21,237 nucleotides of DNA, taken from NCBI GenBank assembly GCA_910588435.1, contig CAJUPL010000030.1:1-21237 (forward strand). The letters are read 5' to 3'. Every line of letters starts with the position of its first letter. Position 1 is the stretch's first letter. This DNA is from an uncultured Eggerthellaceae bacterium. GTDB taxonomy: Bacteria > Actinomycetota > Coriobacteriia > Coriobacteriales > Eggerthellaceae. Positions 14,489 to 20,969 of the stretch are shown piece after piece. The notes beneath the pieces were generated by a model. The model was not told the origin of the DNA, did no database searches, and worked only from the letters and a program-made list of their open reading frames with translations. A program made the position numbers and the translations under genes.

Positions 14489-16927
14489 CTAGCGCGTTGC
14501 GGCAACTGTGGCTTGGCCGAGGGAGACGCAGCTGTCATTAGGAGGAAGCTCCCCGTTCAGGATGACGTTGAACCCGGCATCCGCAAGCTTGCTGGCCGCA
14601 TTCTGAACCAGATACCTGTTCATGAACACGCCGCCCGTGAGCACCACGTCCCGGATTCCATACAGCGCATCCACCATCTGCGCGCTGGTGAGCACGGCAC
14701 CCACCATGGCATCGTGGAACCTGCGAGCTATCACGCCCACAGGCACGCCTGCCTCCACATCATCCAATAGCGCCTGGAACACAGGCGAGGCATCCAGCAG
14801 CACAACGGCCGTGGTCTCCGCGGTATCCCCCTCAGACGCCGTGTTCTTGGTGACAGCAACCTGATAGCGCTCATCGGGCACCCACTGGCCAGCGGGAATC
14901 GTGTTCGCAAGGTGCGGCCCCATGACAGCTTCCAGCAGGATGGCCGCCTCGCCCTCGTATGTGGGCTCCGTGCAGACGCCAAGGAGCGCACTGGCGGCGT
15001 CGAACAGGCGCCCGGCCGAGGACGTCACCGGCGTGTTCAGCCCTTGCTCGATCATGCGCTCACACACGGCCGCCTGCTCCTCCCCCAGCTCAGCAAGTGC
15101 GCGTGCGGCCCCCGGGTGCTCCAGCAGGTCAGATTCCCAGAGCACGCCGTACGCCATGCGAAGGGGGTGCTTCACGCAGGCCGCGCCGCCCGGCATGGGC
15201 ACGTACGCGAAGTTGGCGAATCGCTCATACGCGCGCGTGTTGGAGATCAGCACCTCGCCGCCCCAGATGTTGCCGTCCGCGCCGAACCCCGTGCCGTCGA
15301 ACGCGATCCCGCACACGGGCCCCTCCACGCCAGCTTCCGCCATGGCGGCCACGATGTGCGCGTGGTGATGCTGCACCTGCGTGAGAGGCTGCCCGGTGAG
15401 CGCCGCCTGCTCGTGCGCCCACTTCGTCGTGAGGTACTCCGGGTGCAGGTCACACGCAAGCGCCTGCTCCGCAAGCCCGAAGAGCTGCTGGTAGCGCGCC
15501 TTGGCTTGATGCCACGCGTCGAAGACCTCCGCGTTCTCAACGTCGCCGATGTATTGCGAGACGAACGCCTGCCCTCCCCGGAGGTAGCAGAAGGTGTTCT
15601 TCTGCTCAGGCCCGGCAGCGAAGACGTGAGCAGGGGACGTAGCCGTGTTCACGGCTTCGTTCAGGCTGAGAGGTGCGGGCGCATAGCCGCGCGCGCGGCG
15701 GATGAACTGGATGGCAGACGCGTCTTCTCCCAGATCCAGCACGCGGACCACGGAGTCGTCGAAGCGCGTGAGGATGTCGCGGTCATTCGCAAGGAACGCG
15801 TCCGCAATGCCGGAGAGCTTCTGGTAGGCCTCCTCGTTCGTGATGCAGATGGGCTCATCGTGCACGTTGCCGGATGTCATCACCAGCGCCACGGGGGATG
15901 CTCCCCCATCCGCGTCTTGCGTGGGAGTTGCGTTCGCAAGGTCATGCAGCAGCAGGTGCTGCACGGGGGTGTAGGGCAGCATCACGCCCAGCTCAGGCAG
16001 CTGGCCGGATACGCTTGGCGCCAGCACGGGTGCGCTTTCGCGCTTGATGAGCAGCACGATGGGGCGCGCGGAACCCGTCAGGAGCGCTTCCTCTTCTGGG
16101 CTCACGTGGCAGACCTGGCGCGCGTCTTCCGGCGTGCGCATCATGACAGCGAACGCCTTGCCGTCGCGCCCTTTCAGCTTGCGAAGGCGGCTGACCGCTT
16201 GTTCGTTGTTGGCATCGCACGCTAGGTGGTAGCCGCCGAGGCCCTTCACTGCTAGGATGCCGCCGTCTTGCAAGAGCTTGACCGCGCGCCCGATGAGCGC
16301 GTCTGACTCTTCTCGCGTGCGGGCCACTTCGTCCGGCTGGCCCTCACCCGAAGTGCGCCAGATCAAGTGCGGGCCGCATTCGAAGCACGCGTCAGGTTGC
16401 GCGTGGAAGCGGCGGTCTGCCGGATCAGCGTATTCAGCCGCGCACGCTTCGCACATGGGGAAGACGTGCATGGACGTGTTCGCGCGGTCATACGGCAGCT
16501 TCTCCGTGATGGTGAAGCGCGGGCCGCAGTTCGTGCAGTTTATGAATGGATAGCGGAAGCGGCGGTCTTGAGGGTCGAACAGCTCCCGTTCGCAATCTGC
16601 GCAGGTGGCAAGATCTGGGGAGACCAGCGTGTTGTCCTCCGTGCTGTCGTCGTCCGAGAAGCGGATCTCAAAGGTGCTGAAGGGCTCAAGCGGCACCTCA
16701 TGCATCTCTATCTCGGTCACCTGCGCGGCCGCGGGCGCATCCTCTGAGAGCGCCATGACGAACTCGTCCAGGTGCTGGGATTCTCCCTCTGCGTGGATGT
16801 GCACGCCGTCCGTAGCGTTCAGCACCCAGCCGCTGATGAGGTAGCGCTTTGCCAGGCGGTATACGAACGGGCGAAAGCCCACGCCCTGCACGATGCCTTT
16901 GACCCAGATATCAAGCGCCTCTACCAT
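14489..16927 (-). CDS. hypF: Carbamoyltransferase HypF, [NiFe]-hydrogenase maturation (812 aa)
   Basis: Makes the CN ligands of the [NiFe]-hydrogenase iron: it turns carbamoyl phosphate and ATP into a carbamoyl adenylate and passes the carbamoyl group to the C-terminal Cys of HypE. Domains in order: acylphosphatase (1-~90; GVGFRP with R19, and N37), two zinc fingers with paired CxxC (C109/C112 with C131/C134; C159/C162 with C181/C184), a YrdC-like domain (~205-395; KGLGGYHLACDA, TSGN at 351-354), and a Kae1-like domain (~430-812; VQHHHAHI near 518-525, FDGTGFGADG, GGVFMN near the end). All key residues seen are present. The ATG at 16927 is fixed by AAGGAGG (16934-16940) and by the acylphosphatase start; upstream in-frame codons run through repeat DNA and are not coding. 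No other hyp or hydrogenase genes are in the window, so partners must lie elsewhere. Confidence 0.96.
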   Translation of the reverse strand: MVEALDIWVKGIVQGVGFRPFVYRLAKRYLISGWVLNATDGVHIHAEGESQHLDEFVMALSEDAPAAAQVTEIEMHEVPLEPFSTFEIRFSDDDSTEDNTLVSPDLATCADCERELFDPQDRRFRYPFINCTNCGPRFTITEKLPYDRANTSMHVFPMCEACAAEYADPADRRFHAQPDACFECGPHLIWRTSGEGQPDEVARTREESDALIGRAVKLLQDGGILAVKGLGGYHLACDANNEQAVSRLRKLKGRDGKAFAVMMRTPEDARQVCHVSPEEEALLTGSARPIVLLIKRESAPVLAPSVSGQLPELGVMLPYTPVQHLLLHDLANATPTQDADGGASPVALVMTSGNVHDEPICITNEEAYQKLSGIADAFLANDRDILTRFDDSVVRVLDLGEDASAIQFIRRARGYAPAPLSLNEAVNTATSPAHVFAAGPEQKNTFCYLRGGQAFVSQYIGDVENAEVFDAWHQAKARYQQLFGLAEQALACDLHPEYLTTKWAHEQAALTGQPLTQVQHHHAHIVAAMAEAGVEGPVCGIAFDGTGFGADGNIWGGEVLISNTRAYERFANFAYVPMPGGAACVKHPLRMAYGVLWESDLLEHPGAARALAELGEEQAAVCERMIEQGLNTPVTSSAGRLFDAASALLGVCTEPTYEGEAAILLEAVMGPHLANTIPAGQWVPDERYQVAVTKNTASEGDTAETTAVVLLDASPVFQALLDDVEAGVPVGVIARRFHDAMVGAVLTSAQMVDALYGIRDVVLTGGVFMNRYLVQNAASKLADAGFNVILNGELPPNDSCVSLGQATVAATR

Positions 16928-16953
16928 GCTGCCCCTCCTTGCCGGTTCCGCCA

Positions 16954-16962
16954 AGCGTAGCA
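16954..16962 (-). promoter_or_regulatory. Candidate extended -10 of hypF
   Basis: On the minus strand TGCTACGCT lies 26 nt before the hypF ATG in TGTGCTACGCTT, matching the CoA-ligase gene's TGTGCTACCCTT. No -35 was found. Confidence 0.3.
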
Positions 16963-17010
16963 CACACTCACCACGGGCGCTGCGCTGCTTGGGGGGGACA
17001 GCTTTCCCCT

Positions 17011-17093
17011 GCGGTAGGCATTGCTTGCCGCAGCTGTGCCCGCCAAGAGTGAGCCTCCCCCCCCCTAAAAGTGGGCGTCGGCATTGCCGACGC
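17011..17093 (+). repeat. S-type hairpins upstream of hypF
   Basis: The first hairpin (17011-17031) pairs GCGGTAGGC with GCTTGCCGC using two G-T wobbles valid only on the plus strand. The second (17075-17093; GCGTCGGC, ATT, GCCGACGC) is preceded by GTGGG and followed by AGCTGTG. The next copy is the left flank of L copy C. The preceding 16963-17010 holds only G/C-rich sequence. Confidence 0.65.
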
Positions 17094-17111
17094 AGCTGTG
17101 CCCCCTCAGGA

Positions 17112-17448
17112 GTGGGCGTCGGCATTGCCGACGCAGCTGTGCGCTAGCACAGCGTAACTTGCCCGATAGGGCAAGAGCAGCTGGATGAGGGTTGCAGGTC
17201 AGGCTAGGTGGCCTGGCGCAGATGGCCTATCTGGGAGTGTAGGGTGGCGACCCTGAAGGGTGGCTTGTGGGATCTCCTCTTGAAGGGCGAGAAGGTAGCG
17301 AAATGAGGGTGATAACCCGAAATACCCGGATAGCTGGTCTGCGCCAGGCTAGGTGGCCTCACCTGATGCTGGCCTCCGGGTGTTCGCGGACTGGCGTCCG
17401 CGTTACGCATTGCTAGCGCAATGCTGCGTCTCCAATGGAGACGCCCAC
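17112..17448 (+). repeat. L element copy C, longest, possible structured RNA
   Basis: GTGGGC (17112) to GCCCAC (17443-17448), core closed by GTAAC (17154) and GTTAC (17402). P3: CAGGTCAGGC (17195-17204) with GCCTCACCTG (17356-17365), nine of ten pairs. P4: GCCTGGCGCAGA (17211-17222) with TCTGCGCCAGGC (17338-17349), perfect. Both strands of the 6x6 internal loop are TAGGTG. The last core hairpin is GCGGAC/GTCCGC where A and B have GCAGGC/GCCTGC, so two pairs change on both sides. Left flank GCTGTGC/GCACAGC and right flank GCATTGC/GCAATGC also differ from A and B. It carries ~46 bp extra near 17276-17337, and CTATCTGGG can pair with CCCGGATAG there. Confidence 0.7.
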
Positions 17449-17497
17449 AAGATAAGGGGTCGCTCGGAACGGTGGCCCATAGGCCGCAAGCAGGCCG

Positions 17498-20400
17498 CTA
17501 CCATTCGCCTTCGGCCATGCGGACGCGGTCGGTCACGTTCGCAAGCGCGAACGCAACGCCGATCAGCGCCGCCACCACAGCACCCGCAACAGACAGCGGC
17601 ATGAGCACCATGGTGTTCCCCATGATGGCTGGCACAACCAGCATCCCACAGATGATGATGGCGCCTGAGACCACTGACCCCATGATGTCGAACGCCTTCG
17701 TTCCCTTCATGCAGAAGGCTGAGAATGCACCCGCACCCAGCACCCACGACGCAGCCACGATCCACGTTGTGGGGTTCGCGAACACCTGCACGATGCCGTT
17801 CGTGATGGACGCGCCCGCGATCACGGGGTTCACCGCCACGATGAAGTTCGCAAGCACCTCCCAGTCCCCCAGATTGCCGGAACCCAAGGCCGCGAACACC
17901 ATCGCGCTCACGCACGCAGCGGCGGCTGCCGCCACAGCCTCGCGCAGCTCAAGCACAGCGCCCGCCACCACGGGCACCACCGCGGCGAACCCGACGGAAC
18001 CCAGGAGCGGCTGCATCATGACCAGCGTGCAGGCGCCGTCATCCATTCGCCCGAAGAACCACCACCACGCGCCCATGCCTGCAAGCAGAAGAAACGCCGC
18101 CGTCCATGCTTGGCTGACCACTAGGGAGACCACGAACGCCGCATACACTGCGATGAATCCGATCTTCGGCTTCAAGAACGCAAGCGCCGCCAGCGCTATC
18201 ATCACTATCCATGCCGCAACCGGCAACGTGGAGAACAAGCCGAACGTGACGTCGGTGGTCACTTGGGCGGCTTGCTCAGGGCTGAACACCACGCGGAAGT
18301 TGATCAGCGCCACCACCGATATCATGATGGCGGACAGGCTTGCGAATATGCGCATGATGATGCTGGCGCCGCCTTGGCCGATCATATCTATGAAGGGCGC
18401 ACGCGGTTTGCGGGGTGCGCGCTGCGGGCGCTCCTTGCGTTCATTGCGCGCGTTGCGCTCTTCCCGCTCCTCACGCGCGCTGCGCGGCTTGCGCTCGTCG
18501 GGCGCCTGGTGCGCCGGGCGCTCTTCGCGGGCGTCACGTCCATCCCGTACGTCCCGCCCTTCGCCCGCCTCACGCGAGTGCGACGCGTTCGCGGGCTTCT
18601 CATGCTGCGGGGAGGCGTCCTGCCCGCGCCCGAAGAGCTTGCCCAGAAGGCCTCCCTTGATCGGCGGCTCCGGCGGCCCGCCCACGTCATCCGGCGCCGG
18701 CGGGAGCGCCGCCACCGCGCTTGCAAGCTGCTTGCCGCCCTCCTTCGGGCTGCCAAGCTGGCCCTGCAGCGCCTTCGCCATCTGCTGCACGGAGCCGAAC
18801 CTGTCGTCCAGATCAGGCGCCAGCGCCGTGAACATCACGTCGTCAACGTCCTCGTCCATGCCGTCCCAGCAGCGCGAGGGCAGGATGATCTCCGCGTCCT
18901 CGATGGCGATCTCAGCCTCCGCCAGCGTGGCCGCGCGGAACGGGTTCGTGCCGGTCAGCATCTCGTAGGTGAGGCTTGCCAGCGCCCACTCGTCCGTGCG
19001 CACGTCAAGCGGCTGGCGGCGCATCTGCTCAAGCGGCATGTACCCGATGGTGCCGCCGCCGGTCTTGCCCTGCCCGCTGGCGTCCATCAGCGTGGACAGA
19101 CCGAAGTCCGTCACCTTGATGATGCCCTCGCGGTTCACGATCACGTTCTCGGGCTTGATGTCCAGATGGAGCACGTTCGCCTTGTGCGCCACCTCAAGCG
19201 CGTGCGAGACGCTTGCGAACACCGCGCCCACCATGTCAAGCGTGACCTCGTCACCCAGCTCGCGCAGAAGCCGCGCCAGCGTCTTGCCCTCAACGTATTC
19301 CATGATGACGTAGGCCATGCTGCCTTCCACCACGCAGTCGTACACCGTGACGATGTTGGCGTCGTTCAGGTGCGCGGCCGTGCGCGCCTCCTCAAGCCCC
19401 GGCACCGTGTCAAGCTGCGCGATCTCCTCGGGCAGGATGGCCTGGCTGTTTGCGCTTGCCTGCGCATGCGGGCTTGCGAATGCGCCCGGGCTTGCCTGTT
19501 GATGCGGGCTTGGGTGGTATGCGCGCGCTGCTTGCTCCCGCCGCTGCAGCTCAGTTGCGCGCTCTTGCCAATTGCGAACGGCGGCCACGCTCGGGCGCTC
19601 CATGCCGCTTGAGTCCGCCGCATCCTGCACGCCGCCAAGAGCGAGGTTCCGGAAGTAGGCCTCACGCGCTGCCTCCTCCTCGCTGCTTGCCCCAGGGCTG
19701 CTCCAGCGGGCCGCTTCATCCGCGTCCATGGCTTCAAGGAAGGACGGGGTATGAGCGGGCCCGCGTTCGCCACCGCTGGCGCCTTGTGCTGTTGGCAGAT
19801 GCGAGGGCGATGGCTCCTCTGCCGGATCTGGCAGTAGGTCAAGGTTGATGCTGAGTGCGTTGGAATCAATGCCGGCTATCTCTGTGATGCCCGCTCCCTT
19901 GATGGCGCCCGGCAGCATGTCCGCCAGCGCCGGGATGTCGCGCGGCGCGGTGATCTTCTCAGTGTCCGTCTCCGGCACGTCTTCCGTGTCCGCGATGGCG
20001 CGGCCACCCTTTGAGGAGGCGTCCGCTCCCGCACCCTTTGCGAACTGATCCAGCACGCCAGATCTGGGGAGCCTGCCGCTCCTGCGCTCTTGGCGCTCAC
20101 GCAGGCGCTCTTCGCGCTTGCCCAGAAAGCTTGGCTCTTGCGGGAGCGCCGTCATCCCCTGGCCAAGTTCCGACACTGCGCCGAACGCAGGTGCTTTCTG
20201 CTTACCGCGGCCGTAGACGCTCCTCACCTGGTCATGGCGGCTGACGTCACGGCGGAAGCGCTGCGCCGCGTGGCCGCCTGCGGGGATCACTCTAGAAGAT
20301 CCGATGGGGATGGATGGCGCGTTCCACTGAGGAGCATTCGCCTGAGGGTCTATCTGGCGCAGCATTGCCTGCGTGCGCTTGGCCGCGTCAACGTCTGCGC

Positions 20401-20536
20401 GCGTGATCTTGATGCACTTGATGGCAACGTCGCGCTTGAGATGGGTGTCGAACGCGTGCTGAACCGTGGCGTAGCCGCCGGCGCCCGCCTTGCCTATCAC
20501 TCTGTATCTGCCGAGTATGAGCTCTTGCTCAAGCAT
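17498..20536 (-). CDS. Transmembrane Ser/Thr protein kinase with large N-lobe insertion (1012 aa)
   Basis: Hanks-type kinase of the PknB/Stk group. The Gly-rich loop is GKAGAGGYATV (15-25) and the ATP-binding Lys is in VAIK (K40). Then ~330 residues (about 46-375) of charged, Pro/Ala/Ser-rich low-complexity sequence interrupt the fold before the C-helix (LEEARTAAHL, Glu 383) and NIVTVYD. The rest is normal: MEYVEGKTL, catalytic loop HLDIKPEN (457-464, L replacing the R of HRD), DFG (477-479), GTIGYMPLEQ and DEWALASLTYEMLTG. After ~640 comes an Arg/Glu-rich linker, then about ten hydrophobic segments (~700-1012). There are no PASTA repeats. The ATG at 20536 begins MLEQELILGRYRVIG; its RBS is poor and an upstream in-frame start (20614) overlaps the tRNA promoter region. 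It is divergent from the tRNA-Leu gene. The substrate and signal are unknown. Confidence 0.92.
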   Translation of the reverse strand: MLEQELILGRYRVIGKAGAGGYATVQHAFDTHLKRDVAIKCIKITRADVDAAKRTQAMLRQIDPQANAPQWNAPSIPIGSSRVIPAGGHAAQRFRRDVSRHDQVRSVYGRGKQKAPAFGAVSELGQGMTALPQEPSFLGKREERLRERQERRSGRLPRSGVLDQFAKGAGADASSKGGRAIADTEDVPETDTEKITAPRDIPALADMLPGAIKGAGITEIAGIDSNALSINLDLLPDPAEEPSPSHLPTAQGASGGERGPAHTPSFLEAMDADEAARWSSPGASSEEEAAREAYFRNLALGGVQDAADSSGMERPSVAAVRNWQERATELQRREQAARAYHPSPHQQASPGAFASPHAQASANSQAILPEEIAQLDTVPGLEEARTAAHLNDANIVTVYDCVVEGSMAYVIMEYVEGKTLARLLRELGDEVTLDMVGAVFASVSHALEVAHKANVLHLDIKPENVIVNREGIIKVTDFGLSTLMDASGQGKTGGGTIGYMPLEQMRRQPLDVRTDEWALASLTYEMLTGTNPFRAATLAEAEIAIEDAEIILPSRCWDGMDEDVDDVMFTALAPDLDDRFGSVQQMAKALQGQLGSPKEGGKQLASAVAALPPAPDDVGGPPEPPIKGGLLGKLFGRGQDASPQHEKPANASHSREAGEGRDVRDGRDAREERPAHQAPDERKPRSAREEREERNARNERKERPQRAPRKPRAPFIDMIGQGGASIIMRIFASLSAIMISVVALINFRVVFSPEQAAQVTTDVTFGLFSTLPVAAWIVMIALAALAFLKPKIGFIAVYAAFVVSLVVSQAWTAAFLLLAGMGAWWWFFGRMDDGACTLVMMQPLLGSVGFAAVVPVVAGAVLELREAVAAAAAACVSAMVFAALGSGNLGDWEVLANFIVAVNPVIAGASITNGIVQVFANPTTWIVAASWVLGAGAFSAFCMKGTKAFDIMGSVVSGAIIICGMLVVPAIMGNTMVLMPLSVAGAVVAALIGVAFALANVTDRVRMAEGEW

Positions 20537-20604
20537 CCTTGATCTTCGTTTTCGCTTCGTTTGGATACCATCTGAGTCTGCGAACAGGGTAACAGATTCA
20601 TCTC

Positions 20605-20633
20605 TTGCACCCAAGGTTCGGCTCGTGTATCAT
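20605..20633 (+). promoter_or_regulatory. Promoter of tRNA-Leu
   Basis: TTGCAC (-35, 5 of 6), a 17-nt spacer and TATCAT (-10, 5 of 6). Transcription would start about 10 nt before the mature tRNA. Confidence 0.8.
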
Positions 20634-20650
20634 CTTAGGGCTTTGTCTAA

Positions 20651-20737
20651 GCGGGTGTGGCGGAATTGGCAGACGCGCTAGCTTCAGGTGCTAGTGGGCT
20701 CCGGCTCGTGAAGGTTCAAGTCCTTTCACCCGCACCA
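20651..20737 (+). tRNA. tRNA-Leu (anticodon CAG)
   Basis: Acceptor arms GCGGGTG and CACCCGC, D-arm sequence GCGGAATTGGCAGAC, anticodon stem CTAGC/GCTAG with loop TTCAGGT (anticodon CAG at 20685-20687, reads CUG), a long variable arm typical of leucine tRNAs, T-loop TTCAAGT, discriminator A and an encoded CCA (20735-20737). Confidence 0.97.
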
Positions 20738-20745
20738 CACACAAG

Positions 20746-20768
20746 AGCCGCCTCCGGGCGGCTTTTTT
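20746..20768 (+). terminator. Intrinsic terminator of tRNA-Leu
   Basis: AGCCGCC, loop TCCG, GGCGGCT, followed by a run of T (TTTTTT including the last stem base). It begins 9 nt after the encoded CCA. Confidence 0.9.
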
Positions 20769-20778
20769 GTTTGGTTGG

Positions 20779-20825
20779 CTTGCTGCCCTGGAAAAGGCTT
20801 ACGGGGTGCAGGCATCTGCATCCCC
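20779..20825 (-). repeat. U-type repeat unit 9, partial, reverse
   Basis: CTTGCTGCCC starts 11 bp after the tRNA terminator, followed by AAGGCTTACGGGG and a hairpin (GGGGTGCAG with CTGCATCCCC, one wobble or bulge). In reverse this matches the CCCGTAAGC variant end of units 1 and 4. Hairpins 1 and 2 are absent. Confidence 0.6.
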
Positions 20826-20826
20826 C

Positions 20827-20940
20827 TGCTGTAGGCGTCTCCATTGGAGACGCAGCATTGCGCTAGCAATGCTGCGCTTGCGATGCAAGCGCCCACAATT
20901 GGGGGGGACAACTGCGGATGCGATGCAGCCGCCCACATGA
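20827..20940 (+). repeat. S-type hairpin cluster resembling an L element without its core
   Basis: Hairpin 20835-20853 (GCGTCTCC, ATT, GGAGACGC), A, hairpin 20855-20872 (GCATTGC, GCTA, GCAATGC), T, hairpin 20874-20892 (GCGCTTGC, GAT, GCAAGCGC) and CCAC. The first two hairpins are the left flank of an L element and the last is the right-flank type, with no GTAAC...GTTAC core between. A decayed unit follows (GCGGATGC/GCAGCCGC, then GCAGCCGACCAC). Confidence 0.65.
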
Positions 20941-20969
20941 GGGGGGCAATGCAGCCGACCACAGGTTAG

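Noticed and set aside
16928..17125. N-terminal extension of hypF to 17125
   Set aside because: The added residues are encoded by S hairpins; a strong RBS and the acylphosphatase domain begin at 16927.
11602..17448. Integron attC sites or an insertion sequence
   Set aside because: No integrase or transposase is in the window, no consensus attC core (GTTRRRY) pairing was found, and no target duplications were clear. A non-autonomous element remains possible and is listed as a finding.
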